Notes: generated by a model not told the origin, from the letters alone. A DNA stretch of 64,000 nucleotides from Oryzomonas japonica (GCF_008802365.1 NZ_VZQZ01000003.1:124001-188000); one strand, 5' to 3'. Numbered from the stretch's first letter, positions 44,324 through 54,207 are shown. A program made the numbers and translations.

Positions 44324-46162
44324 ATGCCACCGTTTGATAGTGAAGACCAGGAACTGCTGGAAGGCTTCCTTACCGAGACAACCGAACTGCTCGAGAAACT
44401 CGACGACGATCTCGTGGCTTTGGAGAAGGAAAAGTCCTCGGACGACCCCGAACTTCTCAACCGGATTTTCAGGTCGATCCATACCGTTAAGGGCGCTTCG
44501 AGTTTTCTGGGCTTCGACCTCTTGGTTAAAGTGACCCATAAGACGGAGGATGTTCTCAACCGCCTGCGAAAAGGCGAATTGACGGTGAACCCTGAAATCA
44601 TGGATGTCATTCTCGAAGCCACGGATCTGGTCAAGGTTCTGGTAAGCGATATCAAGGCGGGTGAAATTCAGGAACGGGAGATCGACGGTACCATCGCCAA
44701 GCTGATGCCACTCCTTTCCGAGAGCGTTGCCGCCCAGGCTCCGGCCGCCCCGCAACCCGCTGCCGACGCAAGTTCGCAAGCGGCTGCCGAGCCCGTTGCG
44801 GCTCCTGCCCCGGATGCCGCGGCAGCATCGTCGGCCGAACCGCCGCCGTCGCCTGTCAAACAGGAAGTCGCACCGGTCCCGCCGCCGAAACCGGCCGGGG
44901 ACGCCGTCGCCAAGAAGGCACCGGTGCCCAAGCCGACCGAGGGGAAGGGAGAGGACCTTTCCGACAACACCACCGTGCGCGTCGATGTCAAACGCCTTGA
45001 CGACCTGATGAATCAGGTGGGCGAACTGGTGCTTGAGCGTAACCGCATGATCCAGCTTAATCAGGATCTGCAGCAGGGTGACTCGGAACGGCTCGATTTT
45101 AATGAAGAATTCGGCAAACTCACCAAGCGGATGAGCTTTGTCACCTCGGAACTGCAGATGCAGGTCCTGAAGATGCGCATGATCCCGGTGGACAAGGTTT
45201 TCAAGAAGTTCCCCCGTATCGTCCGCAGCTTGGCCCGCGACCTGGGCAAAGAGGTCGATCTGCAGATTTTCGGCGAAGAGACCGAGCTGGACCGCTCGGT
45301 TGTGGACGAGATCGGCGATCCACTCATCCACTTGATCCGCAATGCCATGGACCACGGCCTGGAGACCCCCGACGAACGCGTTGCCGCCGGTAAGCCACGG
45401 GTGGGCGTCCTGATCCTGGCCGCCGTCCACGAGGGCAACCAGATCATCATCAGCATCAAGGACGACGGCCGCGGCATCGACACCGACCGGGTCGGGCGCA
45501 AAGCCGTGGAAAAGGGGTTGATCACCGAGGAGCAACTGGCCGCCATGAGCCAGCGTGAAGTCTTCGATCTGATCTTTCTGCCCGGCTTCTCGACCAAGGA
45601 GAAGGCTTCCGACCTCTCGGGCCGGGGGGTCGGCATGGACGTGGTCAAGACCAATATCAAGAAGCTCAACGGTTTGATCGAGATCAAGAGCGAAAAGGGG
45701 CTGGGATCGGAATTCATCCTGCGCCTCCCGTTGACCCTGGCCATTATTCAATCGCTCCTGGTAGAGGTGGAGGGAGAGATCTACTCCATTCCTCTCTCCT
45801 CCGTGCTTGAGACCCTGCGGGTCGAACAGCGCACGTTCCACATGGTCGGCGGCCAGGAGGTACTCAAACTGCGCGAATCGGTGCTGCCGCTGATGCGCCT
45901 GCAACGGAAGTTCAACGTACAGCAGCGCTATGAAAACGACGATTTCTGCTATGTCGTCGTTGTCGGCGCCGCGGACAAGCGCATGGGACTGGTGGTCACA
46001 CGCCTGGTGGGACAGCAGGAGGTGGCCATCAAGTCGCTCGGCAACTACCTAGCCAATATCCCCGGTATAGCCGGGTCCACCATCCTCGGCGACGGCCGGG
46101 TCACCCTGATCGTCGACCCGGTCGGGCTCATCGATGACGGCGAAAACGCTCCGGGCCGGTAG
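44324..46162 (+). CDS. cheA: Chemotaxis histidine kinase CheA
   Basis: 612 aa. The P1 Hpt domain has phospho-acceptor His53 in R-S-I-H-T-V-K-G-A-S. Residues about 130-220 are a Pro/Ala-rich linker where the P2 (CheY-docking) domain would normally be, so P2 appears to be missing. P3 dimerisation starts at V-D-V-K-R-L-D-D-L-M. P4 has the H-box-equivalent M-D-H-G-L-E and D-D-G-R-G-I-D, and P5 is CheW-like at the C-terminus. It phosphorylates CheB and a CheY encoded elsewhere. Confidence 0.95.
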   Translation: MPPFDSEDQELLEGFLTETTELLEKLDDDLVALEKEKSSDDPELLNRIFRSIHTVKGASSFLGFDLLVKVTHKTEDVLNRLRKGELTVNPEIMDVILEATDLVKVLVSDIKAGEIQEREIDGTIAKLMPLLSESVAAQAPAAPQPAADASSQAAAEPVAAPAPDAAAASSAEPPPSPVKQEVAPVPPPKPAGDAVAKKAPVPKPTEGKGEDLSDNTTVRVDVKRLDDLMNQVGELVLERNRMIQLNQDLQQGDSERLDFNEEFGKLTKRMSFVTSELQMQVLKMRMIPVDKVFKKFPRIVRSLARDLGKEVDLQIFGEETELDRSVVDEIGDPLIHLIRNAMDHGLETPDERVAAGKPRVGVLILAAVHEGNQIIISIKDDGRGIDTDRVGRKAVEKGLITEEQLAAMSQREVFDLIFLPGFSTKEKASDLSGRGVGMDVVKTNIKKLNGLIEIKSEKGLGSEFILRLPLTLAIIQSLLVEVEGEIYSIPLSSVLETLRVEQRTFHMVGGQEVLKLRESVLPLMRLQRKFNVQQRYENDDFCYVVVVGAADKRMGLVVTRLVGQQEVAIKSLGNYLANIPGIAGSTILGDGRVTLIVDPVGLIDDGENAPGR

Positions 46163-46337
46163 GCCGGCAGTTCCCACCAATATTTTTCTCCCCGGCGGCG
46201 CGAGTCGGCGATTCGACTCGCATTAAAAGAAACTTGGACGAAAAACGGTACAATTGAAGGTTGCCGATTCGATAACTGACATAGATATGCTGGCGTTCTT
46301 GGAGTAGGCGCCAACCACAAGCCCAAAAGGACCGACC
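46163..46337. other. Gap between cheA and cheR with hairpin
   Basis: A perfect eight-base inverted repeat GCGAGTCG/CGACTCGC at 46200-46221 with a six-base loop lies 37 bases after cheA. There is no T-run, so termination is uncertain. It may lower expression of the downstream che genes. Confidence 0.4.
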
Positions 46338-47165
46338 GTGTCAATATCCGATAGTGATTTCATACAGCTGCGCGACTTTATCTACAATATCTGCGGAATG
46401 TACTTCCATACCACCAAGAAGTACTTCCTGGAGAGCCGTCTTAGTCGGAGGATGGAGATTACCGGCACGAAGACGCATCTGGAGTACTATCAGTTCCTCA
46501 AATCGCCACGCGGTTCCGAAGAGCTGAAGTATCTGATGGATGAGATCACCACAAATGAAACCTATTTTTTTCGCAATGTGCCGCAACTGACGGCGCTGGA
46601 AACAAAACTTCTGCCGGAAATCGTCGAAACCAAGAATAAGATGGGCTTTCGCAAGCTGCGCATCTGGAGTGCCGGCTCCTCCTCGGGGGAGGAAGCCTAT
46701 ACCATGTCCATGATGCTGCTGGAAAAGCGTTCGACGCTCCTCAAGGACTGGATTATCGAGATCGTCGGCACCGATATCAACGAAACCGTCATCTCCCAGG
46801 CCAAAGAGGGGATTTACAACGCCTATTCGGTCCGTAACATCCCCGACCTCTACAAACGCAAGTATATAAAGGAGGAGAACGGCAAGTTCCTTCTCTCGCC
46901 GGAGGTCAAGAAGTTCGTTACGTTCAACAAGCTCAACCTGTACGATGATTCCAAGATGATCTTCATGAAGAGTTTTGATTTTATCTTTTGTGCCAACGTG
47001 TTGATTTATTTCGATACTGCTTCGAAATCCAAGGTTGTCCAACACTTTTACAACAACCTACAACCATACGGTTATTTTTTTGTAGGCCAATCCGAGTCCC
47101 TGCATGGGGTCAACGACAAGTTCAAGACCGTCCACTTTCCCGGTGGCTTCACCTACAAAAAGTAG
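46338..47165 (+). CDS. cheR: Chemotaxis protein methyltransferase CheR
   Basis: 275 aa, GTG start with AAGGA at suitable distance. The N-terminal helical domain is followed by the SAM-binding motif W-S-A-G-S-S-S-G-E-E-A-Y, D-I-N-E-T-V-I and C-A-N-V-L-I-Y-F. It methylates glutamates of chemoreceptors, opposing CheB. Confidence 0.95.
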   Translation: MSISDSDFIQLRDFIYNICGMYFHTTKKYFLESRLSRRMEITGTKTHLEYYQFLKSPRGSEELKYLMDEITTNETYFFRNVPQLTALETKLLPEIVETKNKMGFRKLRIWSAGSSSGEEAYTMSMMLLEKRSTLLKDWIIEIVGTDINETVISQAKEGIYNAYSVRNIPDLYKRKYIKEENGKFLLSPEVKKFVTFNKLNLYDDSKMIFMKSFDFIFCANVLIYFDTASKSKVVQHFYNNLQPYGYFFVGQSESLHGVNDKFKTVHFPGGFTYKK

Positions 47166-47182
47166 CCTGAAAGGTATATTCC

Positions 47183-48091
47183 ATGGACAAGCTCGCGATG
47201 ATACAGAGAGCGGAAGAATTGGTTGGTACAATCGAGGATCTGCCGACGATTCCCGTGGTCGCCACTCAGGTGCTGCTTCTCCTTGACCAACCGGAGGTGA
47301 AGGTCGAGGATGTGGCCGACCTGATGCTGACCGATCAGGTCATGACCGCCCGGGTGATGAAGATGGTAAACTCGCCGATCTTCAAGCCCGGCCACGACAT
47401 TACCTCCCTCAGGCTGGCGCTTGTCTATCTCGGCTTGAAGCACATCCGCGAACTGGCCCTTACCACCTCCCTGATCAACGCCTTTGACGCCGATACGGGC
47501 GATTTTCAGATCAGCGCCTTCTGGGAGCATTCCTTCGGGGTCGGCATGGTTTCCAAGATCATTGCCGAAAAGATCGGGTATCCGGATCTTGAAAAGGCTT
47601 ATATCGGCGGCATTATCCACGACCTGGGCGTCGTCTTCCTGAGCCAGTACCAGCGCGAGGATTTTCAGGCGGTCCTGGACCGCATCAAGGATAAGCCGAT
47701 CAAGCTGGTGGATGCCGAGGCGGAGCTGCTGGGCACGACCCATTGCGAGATCGGCCTGTGCATGGCCCGGAAATGGAACTTCCCCGAGGTGTACTGCGAG
47801 CTGATTTCCCAGCATCACACACCTGCCGAGGCGACCATCGACCCGGTCCTGTGCGCTATCGTCAACCTGTCCGATCTGTTCTGCGGCGTGCGCGAACTTA
47901 ATTACGGCGGAAGAGAGTGGGTAAGTTTTAACCTGTCCGATGAAGCCGCTTGGCAGATACTCAGGAACGAGGCCCCGAATCTGGCAAACCTTGATATCGA
48001 ACGTTTCTGCTACGAGCTGGACGACGCCATTCCCGATGTCAAGGCGTTGGTCCGTTCCATATTTACTTCACACGAACAGGCGGGGGATTGA
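47183..48091 (+). CDS. HDOD domain protein
   Basis: 302 aa. The HDOD domain (about residues 15-215) opens with L-P-T-I-P-V-V-A-T-Q-V-L and retains an H-D pair in G-G-I-I-H-D-L-G. HDOD proteins are regulatory, HD-related domains generally without proven phosphodiesterase activity. It lies between cheR and cheB and overlaps the cheB start (TGATG), so it is probably a chemotaxis or motility accessory. Confidence 0.88.
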   Translation: MDKLAMIQRAEELVGTIEDLPTIPVVATQVLLLLDQPEVKVEDVADLMLTDQVMTARVMKMVNSPIFKPGHDITSLRLALVYLGLKHIRELALTTSLINAFDADTGDFQISAFWEHSFGVGMVSKIIAEKIGYPDLEKAYIGGIIHDLGVVFLSQYQREDFQAVLDRIKDKPIKLVDAEAELLGTTHCEIGLCMARKWNFPEVYCELISQHHTPAEATIDPVLCAIVNLSDLFCGVRELNYGGREWVSFNLSDEAAWQILRNEAPNLANLDIERFCYELDDAIPDVKALVRSIFTSHEQAGD

Positions 48092-49182
48092 TGCTTACTT
48101 CCCGAAGCGGAAAAATACGGGTACTTATCGTCGACGACTCTTCGTTCATGCGCATGGCGATACGAAGTGTGCTCTCCAAGGACCCATCCTTTGATATCGT
48201 CGGTACAGCGGCAGACGGCCTGGAAGGGGTGGAGAAGGCCATCGCCCTCAAGCCGGACGTCATCACCATGGACGTGGAAATGCCCCGCATGGACGGCATC
48301 GCTGCCCTGCGCCAGATCATGGCCAAGGCGCCCACCAGGGTACTCATGGTCTCCACCCTGACCAACGAAGGGGCCAAGGCCACCTTCGAGGCCCTCGACG
48401 CCGGCGCCATCGATTACATCCCCAAGAACGTCACCGACTCGACCGAGGCCCAGCATATCTTCCGCGAGGAGTTGTTGCGCAAGGTCAGGGAAGCGGGGAA
48501 ATCCCATGTGGGCCGCATCGCAGCCTCCTCCCCGGTACGGTCTGTCGGCGTCGCCTCTGTTGCCGCACCCCCAACGCGTCCCACGGCATCGCGGTTTACC
48601 GGCAAAAAAATCAATTATGTGGGGATCGGCGCATCCACCGGGGGACCGGTGGCGCTCCAGGAAGTGCTCTCCCGTATTCCCGTCAATTTTCCCTACGGCA
48701 TCATCGTCGGCATTCACATGCCCAAGGCCTTTACCGGCCCCTATGCCGATCGCCTGAACGCCAAATGCTCCATGACCATCCGGGAGGCGGTAGATGGCGA
48801 TGTACTCAAACCCGGCCTGGCGCTGGTCGCCCCTGGCGGCATGCATACCACCCTGGTGCGCAGGGGAACGAGCGTTGTGGTTAAAACCGTCCCCACCAGC
48901 GCCTATCCGCAGTATGTTTATATCCCCTCGGTGGACCTGATGATTTCGAGCATGGCCGAGGCAACCAACGGCTCCATGCTGGGGGTTATCCTGACCGGTA
49001 TGGGTAACGACGGTTTCAAGGGGATGCAACTCCTGAAGAGCAAGGGGGGGGTGACTATTGCCCAGGACGAGGCGACATCGACCATCTACGGCATGCCTCG
49101 GGCCTGTATCGAAGGCGGGGTCGCCGATGAGGTGCTGCCCCTAGGGCAGATCGGTTTCGAGATATCCAAGTTCATGGGGTAG
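48091..49182 (+). CDS. cheB: Chemotaxis protein-glutamate methylesterase CheB
   Basis: 363 aa. The receiver domain (V-D-D-S-S-F-M-R, phospho-Asp in T-M-D-V-E-M-P) is followed by a Pro/Ala-rich linker and the esterase domain. The catalytic Ser lies in G-A-S-T-G-G-P, His in I-H-M-P-K-A-F-T and Asp in T-G-M-G-N-D-G. It demethylates and deamidates receptors when phosphorylated by CheA. ATG 48091 overlaps the HDOD stop; a TTG one codon earlier is less likely. A strong terminator follows. Confidence 0.95.
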   Translation: MLTSRSGKIRVLIVDDSSFMRMAIRSVLSKDPSFDIVGTAADGLEGVEKAIALKPDVITMDVEMPRMDGIAALRQIMAKAPTRVLMVSTLTNEGAKATFEALDAGAIDYIPKNVTDSTEAQHIFREELLRKVREAGKSHVGRIAASSPVRSVGVASVAAPPTRPTASRFTGKKINYVGIGASTGGPVALQEVLSRIPVNFPYGIIVGIHMPKAFTGPYADRLNAKCSMTIREAVDGDVLKPGLALVAPGGMHTTLVRRGTSVVVKTVPTSAYPQYVYIPSVDLMISSMAEATNGSMLGVILTGMGNDGFKGMQLLKSKGGVTIAQDEATSTIYGMPRACIEGGVADEVLPLGQIGFEISKFMG

Positions 49183-49218
49183 CCGTGGGGCTACCTTCCT
49201 CAAGAGAAAAACGAAAAC

Positions 49219-49252
49219 AAAAAAGGGCGGCCCTGTCAGGGACCGCCCTTTC
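49219..49252. terminator. Bidirectional rho-independent terminator
   Basis: AGGGCGG and CCGCCCT arms with an inner CCCT/AGGG stem and flanking A- and T-runs lie between the convergent cheB and the small gene after prfC. Confidence 0.88.
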
Positions 49253-49257
49253 CTGTC

Positions 49258-49491
49258 TTATCGTTGAGCGTGAACAACCAGCCCTTTGGCGGTGGTCACG
49301 ACCTTGCAGTCGGAAAAACCCCGATGTTTCAGCCGCCGCAGGATGAAAAAAGCGGCAACCGGGTGGACATGGGGCAGTATCAGGGGGAAATTCTCCAGGG
49401 GTAGATGGCTGATGGCCTGCCAGGTCGCCCGTACCCGGTACCCTCCCCGCTCTTCACCCTGCTTGCCCGGTTGTGCGGCGGCTTCGGCCAT
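49258..49491 (-). CDS. Small hypothetical protein after prfC
   Basis: 77 aa, not recognised. It starts two bases after the prfC stop and ends at the terminator, so it is in the right place to be a real second gene of the operon. The sequence is basic with no membrane span or metal motif. Without homology it could also be a chance reading frame. Confidence 0.5.
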   Translation of the reverse strand: MAEAAAQPGKQGEERGGYRVRATWQAISHLPLENFPLILPHVHPVAAFFILRRLKHRGFSDCKVVTTAKGLVVHAQR

Positions 49492-49493
49492 GC

Positions 49494-51077
49494 CTAGCTA
49501 TGCTCGCTGGTTTCGTGGAACTCCAGCTTCTTCCAGTTTTCCATCGTATTGTCCAGACGCCATTGGCTGCCGGCCATGTAGGTCAGCTTGCCTTCGCCGT
49601 CGATATAGAGGTGCATGACCTCCTTCTTCTCGAACTCCTCGATCTCCTTCTTTTCGCCGAGAACCCAGCGGGCGGTCACGTAGCTGACCGGCTCGAAGGC
49701 CACCTTGACGCCGTATTCGAACTCCAGGCGGTGCATGACCACCTCGAATTGCAGCAAGCCGACCGCCCCGATGACCCAGTCGGCCCCCATCAGCGGTTTG
49801 AAAACCTGGGTGGCGCCCTCTTCGGCCAGTTGCACCAGACCCTTCTCCAGCGCCTTTGACTTCATGGGATTGAGCAGCCTGACCTTGCGGAAATGTTCCG
49901 GGGCAAAGCTGGGGATGCCGGTGAATTTCAACTCCTCCCCCTGGGTGAAGGTATCGCCGATCTTGATGGTGCCGTGGTTGTGGATGCCGATGATGTCCCC
50001 CGGCCAAGCCTCCTCCACATTGGTCCGGTCCTGGGCCATGAAGATGGTGGCGTTGGCGATCTGCACCTCGCGCCCCAGGCGTACGTGCCGCACCTTCATG
50101 CCGCGGGTGAACTTGCCGGAACAGATGCGGAAGAAGGCGATCCGGTCCCGGTGGGCCGGGTCCATGTTCGCCTGGATCTTGAAGGTGAAGCCGCTGAAGG
50201 GCTCCTCGTAGGGCGACACCATCCGGCTGATCGTCTCGCGAGGCAGCGGCGCCGGGGCATACTCCACAAAGGCGTCCAGAAGCTGTTGAACGCCGAAGGT
50301 GTTGATGGCGCTGCCGAAAAAAACCGGCGTCTGCTGCCCGGCCAGGTAGGCATCCTTGTCGAAGGGATGGGCGGCCCCCTCCAGGAGTTCCACATTATGG
50401 CGCAGCTCATCCACCTGACTGCCCAGCAGTTCGTCCAGCAGCGGGTCGTCCAGGCCGGTGGCGGTCAGCACCTGGCCGGTGCCGTTGGCCGCATCGGGGT
50501 CGAAAAAGGTCAACTCCTTGGTGTAGAGGTGATAGGTCCCGCGAAAGCGTTTGCCCATCCCCACCGGCCAGGTAACCGGGGCGGTCTGCATGTGCAGGTT
50601 TTTCTCGATGTCGTCCAACAGGTCCAGGGGGTCCTGCCCCTCCCGGTCGAGCTTGTTCATGAAGGTCATGATCGGGGTACGGCGCAGGCGGCAGACCTCC
50701 AGAAGCTTCTTGGTCTGGCTCTCCACCCCCTTGACCGAGTCGATCACCATCAGCACCGAGTCAACGGCGGTCAAGACCCGGTAGGTATCCTCGGAGAAGT
50801 CGTTGTGGCCGGGGGTGTCCAGCAGGTTGATCTCGCAACCGGAATAGGTGAATTTCATGACGGAGGAGGTGACGGAGATACCGCGCTGTTTTTCCAACTC
50901 CATCCAGTCGGAGGTGGCATGGCGGGAGCTCTTCCGGGCGCGGACCTCTCCGGCCTGCTGGATGGCCCCGCCAAAGAGGAGCAGTTTTTCGGTGATGGTG
51001 GTCTTGCCGGCGTCAGGGTGGCTGATGATGGCAAAGGTACGGCGTTTGTCGACTTCCTGCTGGTTATGCATTTCCAC
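49494..51077 (-). CDS. prfC: Peptide chain release factor 3
   Basis: 527 aa translational GTPase. The G1 motif is H-P-D-A-G-K-T-T, switch II is [14 protein letters not shown] and G4 is N-K-L-D-R-E-G. The length fits RF3 rather than EF-G. It recycles RF1/RF2 from the ribosome. GTG at 51077 has AAGGAG at five bases; the ATG two codons later would be too far from it. A perfect hairpin lies just upstream of the ribosome site. Confidence 0.95.
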   Translation of the reverse strand: MEMHNQQEVDKRRTFAIISHPDAGKTTITEKLLLFGGAIQQAGEVRARKSSRHATSDWMELEKQRGISVTSSVMKFTYSGCEINLLDTPGHNDFSEDTYRVLTAVDSVLMVIDSVKGVESQTKKLLEVCRLRRTPIMTFMNKLDREGQDPLDLLDDIEKNLHMQTAPVTWPVGMGKRFRGTYHLYTKELTFFDPDAANGTGQVLTATGLDDPLLDELLGSQVDELRHNVELLEGAAHPFDKDAYLAGQQTPVFFGSAINTFGVQQLLDAFVEYAPAPLPRETISRMVSPYEEPFSGFTFKIQANMDPAHRDRIAFFRICSGKFTRGMKVRHVRLGREVQIANATIFMAQDRTNVEEAWPGDIIGIHNHGTIKIGDTFTQGEELKFTGIPSFAPEHFRKVRLLNPMKSKALEKGLVQLAEEGATQVFKPLMGADWVIGAVGLLQFEVVMHRLEFEYGVKVAFEPVSYVTARWVLGEKKEIEEFEKKEVMHLYIDGEGKLTYMAGSQWRLDNTMENWKKLEFHETSEHS

Positions 51078-51093
51078 GAGTGCTCCTTTAGCA

Positions 51094-51124
51094 ATCGAAA
51101 GGCGGGCTTAGCCCGCCTTTCGAT
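51094..51124 (-). promoter_or_regulatory. Perfect hairpin in the prfC leader
   Basis: A 14-base perfect inverted repeat (ATCGAAAGGCGGGC, three-base loop) ends five bases before the AAGGAG of prfC. There is no T-run on the minus strand, so it is not a terminator for prfC. It could affect prfC translation or be a processing site. Confidence 0.6.
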
Positions 51125-51485
51125 ATATTCTCAACTTACTAATATCAATGGGTTATCTACTTGTTGACAAGTTGCAAAAAACGACAACAATAGCAAATAC
51201 ATTAGCAGATTTTACCGGTATCTGCCATAGATTTTCCTCTTGCAATTGCCTGTTAAATCCAGATAAGTAAAATATCATGATAGTGGGAAATCTCTTGGTC
51301 GTGCAGGCAGGATTGCGCCAAGACCTGATACGAACATTACTTGTGTTGGCTTTTCGTCTGGGGCAAGGCGCTGAAGATTATTTAACTGGATTTCTTTTTC
51401 AGCGAATTCAAGATTAGAAGTCAACATTGAGTCTATTCTGCGTTATCTTCGACTGTAGGATAGCAACCTATGACCTGGGGGCATT
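51125..51485. other. AT-rich intergenic region
   Basis: This region lies between divergent prfC and the hybrid kinase gene and is visibly AT-richer than flanking DNA. TTGACA occurs at about 51164, inside the short palindrome CTTGTTGACAAG, but no convincing minus-10 box follows at the right distance. No ORF or known RNA was recognised. Confidence 0.4.
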
Positions 51486-53972
51486 TTGGACACTTTTGCA
51501 GGTTTTTTAAATAATGCGGCATTGATGCTTATCCTTTGTGTCGTTTATGACACATTTAGCGTCTCTGAAATTTCAAAAAAAAATCTGCGGGACAGTTTGA
51601 CTGGAATCCTGGTTGGGCTTATCTGCATTGCCGTTATGTTGAATCCCTGGCCTTTTGAACACGGTATATATTTCGATACCAGATCGGTTCTTCTCAGCCT
51701 GTGCGGGCTCTTTTTCGGGCTCGTTCCTACAACGATTGCGATGGGTATTGCCGGAGCATTTCGCCTCTACCAAGGCGGCTCTGGGGGGGCGGTCGGGACT
51801 ATTGTGATTGTAGTTACAGCGTGTTTTGGTCTTGCCGGGAAACATTGGAAAGATAAAAACGAGAAATCTCTCAATTGCATGCAACTGTACTTTTTTGGCG
51901 TTGTTACCCATCTGGGAATGCTCTCCTGCATGTTCCTCTTCCCCGCCGGGTTGCGTAATTCCATCCTCAGAGAGTCCGCCCCCCCGGTCCTGCTCATTTA
52001 TCCTGTCCTCACTACGATTATCGGCCTTATATTGAAGAAGCAAGAAGACCGCAGAGCGGCGGATAGTAAGCTGCTTTACTCAACTTCTTTGGCCACAGCC
52101 GCCCTGGAATCTACACCTGATGGCATCCTGATCGTAAGCCGGGAAGGGAAAATCACCCGTTGGAATCAGCGGTTTGTCGAACTTTGGAATGTTCCGCAGC
52201 ATCTTCTTTATATGACCGATAATAAACAGATACTCGCTCATGCGTCCTCTCAGATGGCCGGCCCTGAAGAATTTTTGGCAAAAGTCGCAGATATGTACGA
52301 ACATCCAGAGCAAACAAGTACCGACATACTCTATCTTGCTGATGGCCGCATTTTTGAACGTTATACACAGCCTCAGAAAGTCGGTAATGAAATTGCGGGA
52401 CGCTTCTGGTCATTTCATGACATCACTGAGCAAAAGAAAGCTGATGAGTCGCTACAGATGATGCGGTTTTGTGTTGATCATGCGGGTGATAGCATGTTTT
52501 GGGTCACCAGCGAGGGGCGTATCCTGTATGTGAACGAAGCAACTTGTGCGGGCCTTGGTTATTCCCGTGAAGAACTACTCAGCATGAGTATTTTTGACCT
52601 TGACACGGATTACCAGCCTGGCGTATGGGCGGCACACTTCGAAGAACTCAGGCGGCGAGGTAATATTATACTTGAGACTCGGCACTGTGCAAAGGACGGC
52701 CGTATATTTCCCGTCGAGGTCAACGCTAACTATGTTCATTTTGGCATCCACGAATTCAATTTCGCCTTTACTCGCGATATAACGGAACGTAAGCGTGCTC
52801 TAGAGGAACGGCTGAAACTTGAGCAGCAACTCCTCCACGCCCAGAAACTGGAGAGCCTTGGAGTGCTGGCTGGTGGTATTGCCCACGACTTCAACAATAT
52901 CCTTACATCAATTATCGGGAATGCAGACTTGGCCCTTATGCGCATCAATCCGGAATCACCCGCTATCGATAACCTGCGCAGCATCGAAATAGCCGCTGCC
53001 CGTGCCGCCGATCTGTCCAAACAGATGCTCGCATATTCTGGTAAAGGCAAGTTTGTCATCAGTAATCATGACATCAACGATTTGCTGGAAGAAATGCTTC
53101 ATATACTTCAGGTTTCAATCTCAAAAAAGGCCGTACTGCGCCTTAACCTTACCCGCCCCTTGCCACCAGTCGAGGTGGATGCTACCCAAATTCGCCAAGT
53201 TATAATGAACTTGGTTATAAACGCCTCGGAAGCTATTGGCAATAAAAGCGGCGTAATTGCAATCACCACCGGTTGTATGGATTGTGACAACAGTTATTTG
53301 AAAGATGTCTGGCTTGATGAAAACATAAATGATGGACTGTATATTTTTATCGAAATTGCTGACACTGGATGTGGTATGGGCAAAGAAACACTTGCAAAGT
53401 TGTTCGACCCGTTCTTTACGACGAAATTTACCGGGAGAGGCCTCGGAATGGCCGCTGTCCTCGGGATAGTTCGCGGACATAAGGGCGCAGTCAAGGTCTA
53501 TAGTGAGCCGGGCAAAGGCAGCACATTCAAAATTCTTCTCCCGGCAAGCGGCAAACCTGTTGAGATTTTCAATCACAATACGAGGGATGATTATTGGAAG
53601 GGGAGCGGCACGGTACTCCTTGTTGATGATGAAGAAACGATTCGAGGGATAGGCGCTGAAATGCTCAAAGAACTGGGCTTCAATGTTGTGACTGCAAACG
53701 ATGGTCAAGAGGCTATAGAAACCTACAAAGCAAGAGCGGATATAAGCTTTGTCATCCTTGACCTGACCATGCCGCATATGGATGGCGAACAGTGCTTCAG
53801 GGAACTACGGGCGCTGAATCCCGCAGTGAAAGTAATCATGAGCAGTGGGTTCAGTGAGTTGGAAGTGACGCAAAAATTTGTTGGCAAAGGATTGGCTGGA
53901 TTTATACAAAAACCTTACAAATTGTTAGCATTGCGTGAGAGCATTGTCGGATTAGATCTTGAACCAAAATAG
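51486..53972 (+). CDS. Hybrid sensor kinase with 5TM-LYT input domain
   Basis: 828 aa, TTG start. Residues 1-190 hold about five to six membrane spans with the N-x-R-x(13)-G-pattern of the 5TMR-LYT sensor (S-K-K-N-L-R-D, L-N-P-W-P-F). Two PAS domains follow (about 200-320 and 325-445), then an H-box G-G-I-A-H-D-F-N-N-I-L, an ATPase domain (D-T-G-C-G-M-G, G-L-G-M-A-A) and a C-terminal receiver with D-L-T-M-P-H-M-D-G. No separate response regulator is adjacent. Base and codon use (many AAT, ATA, TTA codons) differ from the neighbours, suggesting horizontal acquisition. The ligand is unknown. Confidence 0.92.
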   Translation: MDTFAGFLNNAALMLILCVVYDTFSVSEISKKNLRDSLTGILVGLICIAVMLNPWPFEHGIYFDTRSVLLSLCGLFFGLVPTTIAMGIAGAFRLYQGGSGGAVGTIVIVVTACFGLAGKHWKDKNEKSLNCMQLYFFGVVTHLGMLSCMFLFPAGLRNSILRESAPPVLLIYPVLTTIIGLILKKQEDRRAADSKLLYSTSLATAALESTPDGILIVSREGKITRWNQRFVELWNVPQHLLYMTDNKQILAHASSQMAGPEEFLAKVADMYEHPEQTSTDILYLADGRIFERYTQPQKVGNEIAGRFWSFHDITEQKKADESLQMMRFCVDHAGDSMFWVTSEGRILYVNEATCAGLGYSREELLSMSIFDLDTDYQPGVWAAHFEELRRRGNIILETRHCAKDGRIFPVEVNANYVHFGIHEFNFAFTRDITERKRALEERLKLEQQLLHAQKLESLGVLAGGIAHDFNNILTSIIGNADLALMRINPESPAIDNLRSIEIAAARAADLSKQMLAYSGKGKFVISNHDINDLLEEMLHILQVSISKKAVLRLNLTRPLPPVEVDATQIRQVIMNLVINASEAIGNKSGVIAITTGCMDCDNSYLKDVWLDENINDGLYIFIEIADTGCGMGKETLAKLFDPFFTTKFTGRGLGMAAVLGIVRGHKGAVKVYSEPGKGSTFKILLPASGKPVEIFNHNTRDDYWKGSGTVLLVDDEETIRGIGAEMLKELGFNVVTANDGQEAIETYKARADISFVILDLTMPHMDGEQCFRELRALNPAVKVIMSSGFSELEVTQKFVGKGLAGFIQKPYKLLALRESIVGLDLEPK

Positions 53973-54018
53973 CCCCTAGACCGATAAAAACGTTTTATTA
54001 ATAAGTGGAGAGGGCCTC

Positions 54019-54052
54019 AAACCCGGTTTTTCAAAATTGAGAACGGGTTTTT
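54019..54052 (+). terminator. Rho-independent terminator of the hybrid kinase gene
   Basis: The stem AAACCCG/CGGGTTT is extended by an inner TTTTCAA/TTGAGAA pairing, and the right arm runs into a T-run. It lies 47 bases after the kinase stop. Confidence 0.75.
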
Positions 54053-54129
54053 CAAGATCATATCGACATGAGCAAAAAAACAGCAAATTGCCGCCAAGTT
54101 CGATAAATAGTGACATTACGGGGTGTTCG

Positions 54130-54205
54130 GCGAGAATAGCGGCGGGCTTGGCCCGCCTCTTGTATCCATGATGATTTCAGGGGGGAACGGGTCCCCCGAA
54201 TCCGC
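54130..54205. repeat. Small GC-rich palindromes after doxX-like gene
   Basis: Two short palindromes (GCGGGC-TTG-GCCCGC near 54146, and GGGGGA/TCCCCC near 54181-54196) lie between the kinase and DoxX genes. They are probably intergenic repeat remnants or a weak minus-strand terminator. Confidence 0.4.
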
Positions 54206-54207
54206 CC

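Noticed and set aside
44321-45904. Minus-strand open frame of 527 codons opposite cheA
   Set aside because: Antisense shadow of cheA; the His-, Asp- and Leu-rich translation has no recognisable domain.
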